Assembly: GCA_026686845.1 (NCBI GenBank)
Contig: JAIVEN010000015.1
Span: forward strand, 2,805,001-2,869,000
DNA from: Adenanthera pavonina
Lineage: Eukaryota > Streptophyta > Magnoliopsida > Fabales > Fabaceae
Length of the DNA: 64,000 nt
Direction of reading: 5' to 3'
Below, piece by piece: positions 1 through 13,400 of this stretch. The position numbers and the translations under genes were made by a program. Each line of letters opens with the position of its first letter. Position 1 is the stretch's first letter. The notes beneath the pieces were generated by a model. That model had not been told where the DNA came from. It saw nothing but the letters and a program-made list of their open reading frames with translations, and did not search any database.

Positions 1-177
1 CTAAGTTTGATCAACTCATGCAAAAAAGATCAACTAACCCAACCAGAAAACAAAATTTATGAAGATATATCTATATGTGGAGGCGATAACAGAAGCAAGC
101 ATTTGACATAAAACAGCCCAGAATCAAAGCAGACTTCTAAAAATAAATTAAGTTCAAAAAACTTGGGATAAAATTAC

Positions 178-1946
178 CTCCTGCTGCCATTCCTGCAGCA
201 GCAGCTAGAGCCTCCAAGAGACCAACAGCAATAAATGGGGCTTTTGGCATAGATAGCATTTCATCAGTAACAATGCCCGCACGGTACCGTATATACAAAA
301 TAGAGAAGTATACAACTACGTATCTGAGACCAAGAAAATCTTATTAGCTTTGGTTATATTAACTCTTGTAGACATCTACATTTTATGACATTCTCGAAGT
401 TTAGAAAAAAATGAGTAGCTTATTCCCTGAAGTAAATGGATTCTTTTATAGAAGGCATAGCAGAAAATGCAACAAAAGGTAATAGAATTATCATGAAGTA
501 TACTTTCCAGTTTTCTTTTCAAAATTATGGACTCCACATCGATTCCCAAGGTTCAACCACCGAGCATGGCCCTGGGAACTCAAAATTTCACAAATGACAT
601 TTCCAACAACGTTTCCCCTGTCCCATTTTGAGGAGAAAGTGTGTCTATTGTTTCCAAGGACATGAACAAACTTTATCAATTCATCGAATGGCGCCCCATC
701 ACAACGACATTATTGGTTGAAGTGCTTCATTTGGCAAATGATACTCCTCAATTCCTATTATAAATTTATAAGTCATTTTATCTATCTCACACATGCTTAA
801 AAAATTAATTAAAAACATTAATTTTTTAAAAAATTATCCTAATTTTTCAAAATTACTATCATTAAATTATAATTTATCTTAAATATATCTTTCACAATCT
901 CTTTTCCCTATAACTCTTTTAATATTTCATAAAAATAAAAAATAAATATTAAAATATTCATAGATTTTATAAAATAATTTATATTTTAAAATTTTGATTC
1001 TTCAAAAATAATGTCTTATAATAATAGAAAAGAGGGAGTAAACAGATTTTTTTTTTTTTATGAAAGAGGGAGTAAAAAGTTACTGAGCCATAAAGCTGAA
1101 ACAAGAAGACAAAGTAGAAAACCGTGGTACGCCTATATGAACCATAAAATGCAGACACTGCTCCGACCCATGAAGTAGGGCCCAGAAATAATCACCCCTT
1201 GGACCGGAAGTTCTGGAAAATTTTGTGTGTGAAAAAAACCGACCCTTTTTAATTTAATTTAATCTCTTAAAATAAAATAAATATATGAAACTCGACACGA
1301 AGGAGTAATGAATATGGAATTACAAACCTTAAAACGACAATTTGAGCTTAAAATTAATCAAAGAACTCAAGAGTTATCAAAATTGCATATTTTCCCGAGA
1401 AAAGAAAACTCAGGTAAGACCGTAAGAGTCGTGGAAGATAGCAAAAAAAAAAAAGGTAAGAGTCATGGGAGGCGGCAAGTACCCGAATGTAGCAAGCTGA
1501 GCGAGGAAGAAAGGGTAGTGTTTGAGAGGTACCAAGGCGAGCTTATACAGCACCCTGTTTCCGACGCCCATCACCACCGTAATTACAGCGGCCACTGCCA
1601 CCTCCGCCGTCCGATTCACTCTCCTCCTATCATTCACCACCGCCACAACCTCATCACCGTCGCTCCCGCCATCCGCCGCGAAATCCCCAATCGCGTACGA
1701 GCAGGGCCTCACCACCTCACGCTCCCCGAGGTCATCAGATCTCTCCCACGCGCCAGCGGGCTCCACCATCCACATTCTCGAACGCCTCCTTGAACATCGC
1801 AACACTATTCCCGAACGCTGACCGGCATAACTGAAGTGGACTCTACAACCCCCGGCCGCCCTCTGCGGCTGAACGAGCTGAACCTGACCGCTCGACGAGG
1901 CAGCACCACCGGTGACGGCAGCCATCCGCCCGGGAATTGACGTCAT
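178..1946 (-). CDS. CRT-like (CLT) plastid transporter, 5' part, exons 1-2
   Basis: Exon 1 is 1946..1483 and exon 2 is 323..178; the 3' exons lie before base 1. Exon 1 ends TTCGG|GTAC and exon 2 begins after CTCAG at ATACG, joining to a continuous frame that reads LATFGYVVVYFSILY. Residues 1-110 are rich in Ser, Arg, Gly and Ala, as expected of a plastid transit region. The first membrane segments follow (about 113-155, with VGNRVLYKLALVPLK), then RYRAGIVTDEML and LLEALAAAAGMAAG. These strings are those of the plant CLT family (relatives of the Plasmodium chloroquine-resistance transporter), which exports glutathione/thiols across the plastid envelope. Met1 (1946) has an in-frame TAA just upstream; Met8 (1925) is the alternative start. 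Exon 2 ends at a GTAAT donor leaving a 1-base overhang. Nothing looks broken. Family assignment is from recognised sequence, function is from the family. Confidence 0.9.
324..1482 (-). other. Intron 1 of the CLT gene
   Basis: This 1,159-bp AT-rich interval lies between the GTAC donor at 1482 and the TCTCAG acceptor ending at 324. It holds no supported gene. Bases 1-177 are the start of the next intron. Confidence 0.8.
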
Positions 1947-3767
1947 AATTTCAAATTACCCGAACAAGATACAAATTCTCAAAATTGAATGGCGGAAAGG
2001 GACAGAGAATGCGACGGGATTCACAAAAATGGGGGAGTATACGATAGCGACTTGGGAGGTGAAGAGGAGGAAGCAGATCGAGACTCACATGGATGATTTC
2101 ATTTAACTATGGGACCTGTGAGTCGAAATGATAAACAACACGACTCTGACTCAGCCACTCAAAGTTCCATTTGGAAAGATCTGTCATGGCTTATATATAA
2201 TTAAGATACATGAACAAACGACAAAGAACTACAACGCAAATTGTACTTTGCATCTTGATTTCGACACGTTGAACTTTGCTTGAAAATATTATTCATTACT
2301 ATTTTATCACTTAAAATTTTTTCATAGAAAATGACTGGGTTTTTTTACCAAAAAATTAAAAAAAACCATTTATTAATATATGACATATCTGAAAATATTT
2401 ACTAAAATATAACCATCAAAATCAATTACCTGGGACATGACAATGAGATCATGAAGAGGTCGAATTACTGGTATGCGACGATACTTTTCTACCTTTTTTA
2501 AATAAAGAGAGGTCGGCTTGCTTTTGCTTTTGTTTTTTCAAACCATCATAAACAAGTTGATTGGCTTTTCATAAAATCAAATATGGAGCTCTCACTAAAA
2601 TTTTATGGCAAAAAATTTGGAAAACCTTTTAGAATAGAAAAGGTTGGTCTTACGAATATCAAAATTAGGTTTGGGAGTTAGTTGTATATGGGGAATGTGT
2701 TATGCATCCCACATCACACATTTAAGAGAATAATTATCCTAAATTTATTGTGATATAATATGGCCTTAAAAATAAATTATCCTTACTAATTATATTTGAT
2801 TACTAAATCCAAAAAATAATAGATAAAAATGAAAAATAATATATATTTTTTATAGAGTAGACTTGAACTAAAATGAAAATCTATGGTCTAGATAGATATC
2901 CTTATGATACATCAAAATTTACGTAGTTCAAATTAGAAAATTGGTTGATGTCTTTTCAAAAATTAATAGCAGTAATTCTTTATTGATTTATAAAAATGTT
3001 AATCATGTGGTTTTACAATTAAAACTGACTGTAAGAAATATTTTTATTATATGATTATTTTCCTATAAATAGAAAAGAAATATCTACTTTAGAAATATTA
3101 TCTACTTTAGATGAAAAATCATTTAACTAGCATTAGCATCTATGGTAAAAATTGATATCACTTATAGTCCTTTATTAAATGCACACAAAAACAATCAATG
3201 CCTCTTATAGCAAGCTTTAAATGGTGAGAAGAAAAGATTGTTAATACAAATTCTAAACATTTTCAAATTATATGTTTAAAAACATAAGTAACTATAGTGA
3301 AAATTAGTATAGCTCATACAGAGATAATTGGTATTTATGAATACTAATTTCAAATTCTTTGGGATTATCTTTTAAAAGGTATCAATTGCTATGACAAACA
3401 TTAGTATCTCTCATAACTTTTTAGTTGAGATCATTAGTGCTCATGGAGATAATTGGTATCCTCATGGCCTAAGAAAATAGAAGGTAGAATATGAAAGTTT
3501 TTATAGTAAGATATTAGTGGTAAGGATACTACCACAAGCTTCAAGTTATAAGGCGGCATAAATCACCATGATGATAAAGTGCTTTGATTACCGAAAGACA
3601 AAGGGGGTCCCACCCTGAATGCTATTCGCACTATTAAAATTATAGTTATAAGAATCCAACCGGATCAGTTTGAACCGAATATCAGCCATGGATCCAATCT
3701 AGAGACATGGAGAAACCAGATGTAAACAGAACTATTGATAAATCGGTCAAAATCAGGAAAACTGACA
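1947..3767. other. Intergenic, includes CLT promoter side
   Basis: The part next to 1946 should hold the CLT promoter and 5' leader, but I could not single out a convincing TATA box. The rest is AT-rich DNA without a supported open frame or RNA gene. Confidence 0.5.
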
Positions 3768-3775
3768 GTTTAAAT

Positions 3776-4413
3776 TATGGTATTAAAAATTGGATCGACC
3801 ATTGAATTGGATGAGGTAATAGTTCAAGATTCAATAGTCAGATCGAGATCGGAATAATTGTGAATAAATTGATATATTTTAAATAATATAGATGAAAAAT
3901 ATAAAAGATATTTATCCATAATTATAAAATTAACATTCAATCTAGGATGAAAAATAAATTTAATATTTTTTTAATTTTATATATCATATAGAAAATTAAA
4001 AATATTATTAATAAGTTTTACAATTTGATATTAAAATCTAAACAAATTAATATTTATCTATAATTATATTTTAAATCTAAAATAGTCAATTGATATTCTA
4101 TTTTTATATTATTTGTTAAGTAAATTTATTATTATTAATAATTATGTATCATAATAATACCCATACCATATTATAATATAGAAAAAAAATTATACAAAAA
4201 ATAGTGATATTTAATACTAAAAATAATGTAATTTAATCTTAAAAATAAAAAAAAATTTAAAGAATTTTTTTAAAAAAATGTCAGACCGGTTCAACCAATT
4301 TTATATCGATTCGTATTGATTCTACAAAGTTTTGGTCTTTATCTGTGATCAGACCGGACCAAGTATTGGTTCCCAGTCGAACCGGTCAGTTTGGTCCGAT
4401 TTTTCTTACCATA
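3776..4413 (-). mobile_element. hAT-like non-autonomous element (MITE), copy 1
   Basis: The element is flanked by a perfect 8-bp direct repeat GTTTAAAT (3768-3775 and 4414-4421), the target duplication size of the hAT superfamily. Its ends are imperfect inverted repeats, TATGGTATTAAAAAT and, read from the other end, TATGGTAAGAAAAAT. Subterminal blocks are rich in GACCGG/ACCGGT; the centre is AT-rich with no coding capacity. It is the reverse-orientation relative of the element at 15759-16242. The TIRs are more diverged here, so this copy looks older. Confidence 0.8.
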
Positions 4414-4421
4414 GTTTAAAT

Positions 4422-5470
4422 AGATCAACTGGTTCAAGTTCCTAGAAGTTAGAAGTTAAAATTATCATAAATTTCCAAATTTAGAAGTTAGAACATAAAA
4501 TTAATTAATTTACATAAACATGTGTTGTTAATGTGTTGTGAATATGTTTATTTCTCTTTTTGGGTAATATCATCTGATATCTAATTGTTATTATGCATTT
4601 CAACTAATTTGAATCAAGTTATGGCCAGGTCTCATTCGAGGGGCAACTCTCCCAAAAGAGTTTTCTGTATTTACACGGTCTCAAACTTGAAATATCATAC
4701 TTAAGCGAAATAACTCCTTCCACTAGAACCAAAGTATCTTATACACATATAAATACATGCAATGGATTGTACATTTCCAAATCTACTATTAATACCACAC
4801 TGATATAGATATGCGAGAACTATTAATCAACTAGGAAATACAGAGTTTACATGCATGTACTTGTGCTAAATACAAGTTTTCACTTGACATTTTTCCCTCT
4901 TTAGTCTTCGTCAAGAGTCTCAATCTTCACTCCTTTTTCTTAATTGCTCAAGAAAAAGCTCTCAAACTCCTTCCTCATTTACTCTCTCTCTCTCTAGATT
5001 TTTTGTAGCTAGAACCCTCTTAATTTGCTTAGCTCTCAAATCCTCTATTTATGGAGAAGCTAACCATACAAGTTAAATTTGAAATATTTTAAATTTTAAA
5101 GACAAGAATCATATATAAATAATATCTTAATTTCCTAATCTTCTAAAAATTATTAAATCCTATTTAAGAGATATTTTCATTATTAATATTATTGATTTAA
5201 TTCCAATACCTTCTTGCTTTATATTATTTCTCTTTTTTTAGAATCCTATGAATAGGAAAGTTATCAAGATAATCTCTCGATTTTTATTTTTATTTTTTTA
5301 TTTTATATATTTTTTTTATACAAAGGAAAACAAACAAAACAAAAGCTTTATTTTATATATTTTAGTTAGAAGATATTCTCCAAATTTTGTTCCAAAATCT
5401 TTCAAAATAACCCATGAATATTTCCATATCCAATTGACTTACTTTTGTTTTTATTCTTTTAATTTCATCA
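4422..5470. other. AT-rich intergenic stretch
   Basis: I see no gene here. The only long open frame is low-complexity Phe/Tyr/Lys-rich sequence produced by base composition. Confidence 0.5.
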
Positions 5471-5645
5471 GATACAACACTAAATTAGTGATTTTTAAAA
5501 TGATGAGAATGAATGAAATAAATGATTTGTAGAATAATTAGAATGAATGAAATAAATCAATGATTTTTATAATAATTAGAAAGAGTGATAGTTTATAATA
5601 AAAATTATAATTAGTTTATTATTAAAAATAATTATTAGTAAATAA
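5471..5645 (+). repeat. Dispersed AT-rich repeat, copy 1
   Basis: This stretch, starting CAACACTAAATTAGTG, matches the reverse complement of 6830-6975 over roughly 150 bases, including the shared string TTTATAATAAAAATTATAAT. This copy carries an internal partial duplication of the AATGAATGAAATAAAT block. It is probably a degenerate MITE; no target duplication was clear. Confidence 0.45.
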
Positions 5646-6177
5646 ATTTTAACAAATATCAAATAAAAATATTAGATCATTACTTTCTTCGATCCTAAAT
5701 ACTATAAGGCATTTTTAACTATCTCAGGTATCTTAAAGAAAATGAAGTTGAATCATTAAATTTATCAAGAAATTTTAATATTTTCTAATATTTACCATAA
5801 TTAATGACATTATATCTCACACTTCCCATAACATCTATCTTTTACATATTAATTATAGATCAGGGGCATAATTGAAAAAAATAATTAATGCACCAAACAA
5901 CTACCCAAGTTGCATTTTGGACCAAAAATTTCTTCTTCTTTAGGTTGATATAGTGGAAGATTTGTATAGGCTTACTATTTCTTATCCTCTAGAAATGTCA
6001 ACTAATTTTTATGCAATAGTTGCTCAGGACCAACATAATATATTTATTGCAATAAGAGAGTAATGTTCCAACATGTAAACTGAGCTTGCTCTACTTGCAC
6101 AAGAGCCACCACGTTCACAAATTCCTTAACATAGAAGACCAAGTAAGCGACATGATATTTACCAACCAAGCCACCAT

Positions 6178-6396
6178 TTGCTCCACAAGAAGAAAATGAG
6201 GAGCAATGAGATCACGTCACTACTCCAACCACATCCAGTACGCTTGCAGGAGGTGCTTCTTCTTCTTTCATGCTGCTTTCTCATTGTCCCATTTAGCTCT
6301 TCTATTCCTGGTCAGTTTAGATTATTCATGTCTTTATTGGGTGACCTAACATTATTTTGGAACCAAATACAATATGTATTCATTTCAACATGGTGA
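6178..6396 (+). other. Unrecognised 72-codon frame with signal-peptide-like start
   Basis: The frame has a hydrophobic run (VLLLLSCCFLIVPFSSS) about residues 24-41, resembling a signal peptide, after a basic start. No downstream exon, family motif or stop-free continuation was recognised. It may be a chance frame or a gene relic. I do not assign a function. Confidence 0.12.
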
Positions 6397-6829
6397 GCTA
6401 TTAAATCAAGTATTTGAGACTTCCCGCTAGTCAATTTCTTTGGCTGACTCTATCTGGTTTGATTTGAATACTGCACAAATATCATTAAGAATTGAGTCAC
6501 CTGAATCGTACCATACAGAAGATGACATATGACCAGAACAACAATGACGTAATAGATAAAAAGCAAGATGTGGTGCCAATAGTCACTATATATGAGGTTG
6601 CCAAATTTTCATACTTAATAGCTAATTATTACTAATTAATCATCTTTTTCATTTTATAATCAATCATTTTAATCAATTAATTATTAAATTTACATTTTCA
6701 TAGTTAGTACATATTTACTACTTAATTATAGTGCTATTTTATTTCTAGTCATTATTATTTGCTTATTATTACTTAATTATTAATTAACTTTTTTGGACTT
6801 TTAATTAATTTTTTTTCTTTTTAATGACT

Positions 6830-6975
6830 ATTCAAAAATAATAATAATCCAATATTTTTTATTAATCAGATAATTATAATTTTTATTATAAATTATCATT
6901 CTTTCTAATCATTATACAAATCATTTATTTTATTTATTCTAATCATTTTGAAAATCATTTATTTAGCGTTGGTCA
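6830..6975 (-). repeat. Dispersed AT-rich repeat, copy 2
   Basis: This is the inverted partner of 5471-5645. Read on the minus strand it begins CCAACGCTAAATAAATGATT and runs through the same AT-rich core. It has no coding capacity. Confidence 0.45.
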
Positions 6976-9900
6976 TATTTGACCAAAACAAAAAAAATCA
7001 TAAGTTGATTAGCACCCAATCAACTTTCTTTTGATTTAATTAAAAAATTTATTCAAGAAGAAGTGGATTGGATAGCCATTCAACTTGCTCTCTTATTAAA
7101 AAAAGGGTTAAAAAGGATTGCATAGGGGTAAGTCGATTCCTTCATATTATGACCGTTGTGTTTTGGGTAATTGACTTTGATTGTTATATCTTAATGAGTA
7201 CTTTCTGATTTATCATATATAGGTAAATATTTTATTTTTTTATTATTTTTTGCTTAAAAGCAAAAGACAGCTTATTTAATTACAAAAGCGATTCAGGACC
7301 CAAAAAAATTAGTGATAACAAGAATGACTGTAAAGATTAATAAGTTACGCAATTGTTTATTATATTAAAATTTAATTAATATAATACCAATTCAGATTAG
7401 CGTGTAAGAGATTGGGGATTTAACACAAGTTGGGAGAGATTTATTTAATTTTTATTTATATATATATATATATATTTAAATTTAATAGAAAATATTTTGG
7501 TACATAATTTTTAAATCCATATATGTATATATTAAAACTTATTAAGACAATGTTTATTGAGGTTCCTGCCTTGATTGTAAACCAATACAAATATTAAGAC
7601 ATATAGTAAAAATTACCTCTTCTAATTTGTAAAAACTGTCATTTTAGGATTTTTATACCGATTAAGAAAATTATTAAATTACTTATAATATTGTCACATT
7701 TAATAGTATTTTACTAAAATAACCTTAATTTAAATGTAATCTTAAATAATTTGTTTTATATTAATGAAGAATAAAATAAGTAATTAATGATTCATTAAAA
7801 TTCCAAAGTCAGAAATATTGTAAACAATTTTAAAAGTCCTAAAGCCACAATTTTTACAAATATGAGGAAGTAACAATTAGAGGAATAGACAAGAGTGCAA
7901 GATGTTAAAAAGAAGAAGGCTCGCTTGATTTTAAGTTTTCAAATTTAAGTTAAAATAAAATAAAATTTACCAAAATAAAATTTTAATAAAAGTATTTTAT
8001 TATAACGTGATTTATATTTGAATATTTTGATTACAAAAGTAAGTTTAATAAATTGATTGTGAGATAAAAGTAAATTTACAAACCCAAAAATATATTATTC
8101 TTTCTGTTGATCAAACTTTAGTTTAAAGATAAAAATAAGTTTACATAATAAGATTTAAAATTATGTCAAATAACATTTTTCTTCTGACATCAATTTGTAA
8201 ATCCCACATTCATAGCTCTTGGATTTTATAAGATCCACCCGTGATAAATCAAACCCATGGCCCAACTCTCTATATATTATATTAAATAAATAAAGCATTA
8301 TAATCAAAAGAGCTGGTTATCAATATTTTTTAATTTTGAATTGCAAAAATATATCAAGGTGGTTATTGGGAAGTTACACCCACAATCCATGATAAAAAGT
8401 GGCATGGGATATGAGGATAAAAGAATAACTTCTTATTTTGTAAGAGTGATGATGATGATGGTTCTCTTTCTCAAGTGTTGTGTATTCAACTGTGAAGATC
8501 ATCAATTGTGTCCCGAACTTTGTGATACAATTGCGCCATCTTTGAGTTGGTGAATTTGATGGCTTTTTATTTCAAGAGTTAGAAGCAACAATTTGTTAAT
8601 TATAAATTTTGAATGCGCCAACTTGTATTAGATATTAAAAAAAGTATTTTTATTTTAAATCAAAACCAACTTCAAACTTCATCTAATGCAGGTTGAATGT
8701 GAAATTTTTTCGAAGTTATACATATCACCAAAAAAGAAAGTAATTGATCAGTAATTTAATTTAATTTAATTTATTGTGTTAACGATAGCACCATTCAATT
8801 AATGTGAATGGTTTAGATTGATTAAGAATAAGTTTTTAATTAAACAATAAATTAATACCCCTTTCAATCCTAAATGTTAACTATTTTGTTTTGATTTTAA
8901 ATATAGGATTATTTCTAAAATATGAGGTAATATTTATTATACACTACAAAAAATGTCCCCATTTAATTTATAAGAGAGGGAAAGAGTGATTTTGAAAAGA
9001 TGTTGTGATTTTTTTAAAAAAATAAAAATAATTAACTAATTTTAACTTTCACTCTTAATCTTTATAATTTGATTAAAAATATCTTATATTAAGAACTAGA
9101 AATAATATTATTTGAATTAGTCTATTTAACAAGCTAAAAAAGTTCTATTTTTTTATTTTCAATACTTTTAGGAATATTAGTCTTTGTTCGTGGCCAAAAT
9201 AATGAAATACTCCACATCATTTAGAGAAAGAGAGGGGGGGGGGGGGGGGGGTGGAGAGGGAGGGAGATCTATTATGAGTTTTAAAACGAGAAGATGATTC
9301 CAAGTTAACGTCGTCCACGTAACTTAAAAAAGTGAAAACGGCTTCCATCGGATATGTAGTCAAAAGCTAGACTCTGCTGATTCTGCTCGAAATCATATCC
9401 AAATCCTCTTTTATTCTTTTCTAAAAGGGGATAGCATTTTTCCTCTTTTTGAAAATAGTAACATGTCAGTATTGCTATTTTTATAAATAAATATGAATTG
9501 TTTAAATACATATTTTTTTTAATTTTCCAAATATTTTTTATTCTAGATAAAATAGGATAAAGTATTTCAATTATAAACTTAAAAAAACTAACAAGATAAA
9601 ATGCTAATCATTCATATTAAAATTAATCTCAACATTTACATATAAAGTCTAGTCCAAGGGTTGTAACATTTACCCTCGATAACCTAAGAAAAAGTAGCCT
9701 CGATTGTCAATGGGGGATATTCCAGATCACTACCTAAAAACAAAAAAACAATCTTATTCCATTAAAAAGGACATGTTATTATTATTTTTTTGTAGCAAAC
9801 AATATGAACTCAGAATTTAACCCAAAATTATTTGAAACTTGAAAAACTTTATATAAATTTGAATATTGATAAGACTCTTCAAATCTTCTCTAGATTAATA

Positions 9901-10410
9901 TTGTCAGGTTTGATTTTGAAAAAAACTTTAAAATAAACAAAATAATAAAATTCTCCTTAATCGCAAGAATAAATTTTTTTTTATCTAATCAGATAAAAAA
10001 TCCCTCCTATTAAAAAGACAAAATTGAGTCTGCATGGGAGAAACAAGAATTTATAGCACTTCATTTTGATGCTAGAATCGCATTTTGAGGCAGAGAATCA
10101 ATTCTAGATAAGCCCTAACATCATTCAAACACATTCATTTAGTAACTTCACTTGGACAAAAATTTAGCAATTATATATATATGTTATCAATAAATTTTTT
10201 TATCAAAATATTATCAATAAAATTTTGTTTATAAATATAGAATGTGTTCTATTAGATTAATTTTGTTTTTGGAGTTTAAACATTTTGTTAATCGTATTAG
10301 CACACAAATAATAAATTTAGTTCATTTTAAATGATATGTGAAAATGAAAGGAAAGTGAGAGAATAAAATGTACTGTCTATAATTTACTAATACAAGAGGG
10401 ATTTTTTAAC
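6976..10410. other. AT-rich intergenic stretch with simple repeats
   Basis: I find no supported gene. The stretch holds a TA run near 7456-7474 and an 18-base G run at 9234-9251 within a purine-rich tract. Short open frames at 8341-8553 and 9305-9511 match nothing I recognise. Confidence 0.5.
9234..9251 (+). repeat. Poly-G tract (18 G)
   Basis: Eighteen consecutive G residues followed by a G/A-rich stretch. It is a simple repeat and may be of uncertain length in the assembly. Confidence 0.85.
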
Positions 10411-10415
10411 GTACT

Positions 10416-13400
10416 TGTGAACACCGTATTTTATCTGGGTTTTATACATAAAAATTTAAAATAGATTAAAAAAATAACAATAATAACAAGTGATAAAAAT
10501 TAAAGAAGAAAAAAAACAAATAAAACAAATAAAAAATAAAATAAAATAAAAATTAATTAATTAATTAATTCAGGAACCTAAAAATGAAGAGAGAAGAAGA
10601 AGTATTGGATTGGAATTGCCAGTGGCTTAAGCTCTTTTCCCAAACACAAAACTTTGAGTCAAGATTCGGCCCAAAATACAAAAAAAAAAAAGCAAAAACA
10701 AAACAAAAATAAAAAAAGGTTTTAACCTTGGGTTGATTTCAGCCCAAAGTGATCTTGAGCCCCATTTGGGGATTCAGGCACGAGCTCACCCTGAGCTAGG
10801 GCTCAGGTATGAGTAAATGGAGGACGGAGGGGCATGAAATAGAGGGAGCCGCGCGTGAGGTTGAGGGAGTACAAACGGAGAGAGGGATCAAGCGAGAAGG
10901 AACAAAGGGAGCCGCAAGCACGAGATTTGAGGAGAGGGAACTGGAGTTTGGAAAAAAAAAAAAAGGGTCCGAGGACTCAGCATCGAACACAAAAAACAGA
11001 GGGAGGCACGAGGACGGGAGGACTGAGGCATGGGAGCAGAGAGGTCGGGTAGGAGAGGAAAAATGGAGGTTAAGCGTGAGAGAGGCATTCGTGCGAGTGA
11101 GACTCAAAGACAGAGGGGGCCCTAGCCCAGGGCTCAAGCGGGAGACAACGGGGAAGACTGAAAGAAAGAAGGGAGCCGAAGGGGGTGAGGGCGTGAAACA
11201 GAGCTGCGGGTAAGGTGGAGACCAGAAACAAAGGGAGGCACCAAAAAAAAAAAGGAACACAGAAGGAGCTCGAAAAAAGGGGCAAAGGAAGCCGAAGATG
11301 AGCGCAAGAGTGAAGGCCAAGGAAGCTGAACTCGGAGCCAAAAAGAACCTAGGAAATTTGGGAACTGAAGGCAAATAAAGGAGAGGATGAGCAGAACGAA
11401 ACCAGGAGTCTTTTGGAGGAAAAGAGGTATCTTGAAACCCCAGAGGTAATTTCTTGATTCTGAGATTCCTTTCCATATGGATCCTTAGGTAAATTTGGCA
11501 TGTCTATTCTTCCCTTTCTGGATCTCTGTTTCATTTTGATCAGTTTGGTTGCAAGTTAGATTGTACATCTTGCTTATATTATCATCAATTAGTGATCTAT
11601 CTTTAGAAAGCTCATTTTTTTAAGTGTTCTTCTGATATGTCATTATTGGTGCTCTATTTCTGGTTGCTGCATTTGAGATGTGTTGAACTTACTAGTTTGT
11701 TTGGTATACTAGAAAAGCTATGTTTTATTGCTAGTAGTCATCCTGAGGTTTTGTTCGTGTGTTGTATTTATTGTCAGTTGACTGAAATTAGTTACTAGGC
11801 TGTGTCAATTAAGCTTGTATTGTTAGCTCATTACGTGAATGAATTTGATCTCCTTTTGGAACCATTTTGTTTTCCTTTATTTGGTTATAGTTTATTGGGA
11901 AAACAATGATGTCTCTACCTTTAGTTGACATTGGAGAAGGACGGGGGTTACTTTTCATTTATACACATTTTGGTAAAGGTTATGGGTTTCTTTCTATCCA
12001 AAAGTTGATGTTATATTGCATGCATTCGGAACTTGTTTGTTTGTTGTGAATGAAGTGCTGTAATTTAGAGTGGATTTGACTATAGGATAGAAATATTACG
12101 CGTGAAAAATCTAGTCCATAATCGTGTTTTAAGGCTTTTCTATGCTTCGATTTATGTGGCTCGTCTATGCTAGGGCCTGTGCTTATAAGAGGAGTTTGAT
12201 TGAATACAAAATTTGAGCCATTAGAATCACGTTCCAAGTCACGTCCATTACTCCTGGGTTTGATATTTTAAACCTCTATTTGCTGTCACAAGCTCATTGA
12301 CTTTTGTTTGGGTTTACTCTCATGCTGGAAAGTTGTAATATAGCTTTTGTGGGTCTGACCAAAATCTGCTCTTGCTATTTTCAAATCTATTGCTGATGTG
12401 TTCGATGTGTAATATTTCAAAATCTGTTTTTAGTCAGACCAAAACCTCTTGCTGACGTTTCAAAATTGTCCCCAAATATCTAATAAATACTAATGCTTTT
12501 ATATTTTCTTTTGAGCACCATGGGGTATGAGGTCAAGCTTGGAAAGAGTGAGTCGTCCTCGTCAAGACAAGAGAGGAACACAAAGGCAAGCTACAAATTC
12601 CAATGGAACTAGTACTGAAGGAAGACAAGGGAAGATTTCATTTCTTTTAAATCTGTCCTATAATTTAACCTATTATATGATTATGTTAAGTAGGCTCATG
12701 CACTCGTATGCTTACGTAAGTGCACACATATTGATAAATTGTATTTGATTGTGTTTCTTTTATAATTTTGATTTTTATTGGTTATTGGTTTCTTTTCTTT
12801 TCGCTTTTAGAATTTGTCACGAGGGACTAAGTCTCTGTGAGCGAATAGCTAGGGTATCAGTCAAAAGTGCCATGAGTGAGAAGTTACCATGGTATTTATA
12901 TTGGCAATGCCTTAAGTATTTCTGGGTTCAAATGACCTGTTTCATTTATTTATTTATTTAAAATAAATAATTAAAATGAAAACCCTTTATTTTAAATTTC
13001 TCTTTGCCTTTATATTTCGAGTGGTAACACCGTGGGCATTTATGTGCCAATTAGTGAGCAGTGAGTGATAAAGTCACCACAGATCCTGGTTGATTTTTTT
13101 TCTAAAAAAAAATCAAAGAAATAAAAATAAATAATATATACTTATATATATAAGTCATATTTTTAAATTCCTTATATCGCTTTCCTTTTTATAAAATATG
13201 TTACCATGATCGTATTTATTTTTATAATTTAATATAAAAATGATTTATGCAAAAAAAAAAAGAATTCACTTTTCCCAATTTTATCTTTTAAGCCTTGCTT
13301 TATCTTTTGCCTCGAGTGACATCGCTGTGGGCACTTGGGTATTAATCAATTAACTGTAAGTGATAAAGTCATCAAATATGTTGGTTATTTCCCTTTGAAA

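Noticed and set aside
1308..1821. Plus-strand frames over the CLT first exon
   Set aside because: They are antisense shadows of the GC-rich CLT exon 1; the minus strand gives a clear family match.
5248..5532. 94-codon plus-strand frame
   Set aside because: Phe, Tyr, Lys and Asn-rich low-complexity translation expected from AT-rich DNA; overlaps a dispersed repeat.
8341..8553. 70-codon frame with Cys residues near the end
   Set aside because: No signal peptide, family motif or exon partner was seen; the Cys pattern alone is not enough.
10796..11476. Long open frames on both strands (226 and 134 codons)
   Set aside because: They lie in a purine-skewed block inside the solo LTR, show low-complexity composition, and no protein family is recognisable.
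12527..12961. Two short adjoining open frames
   Set aside because: They fall inside the solo LTR and show no recognisable protein.
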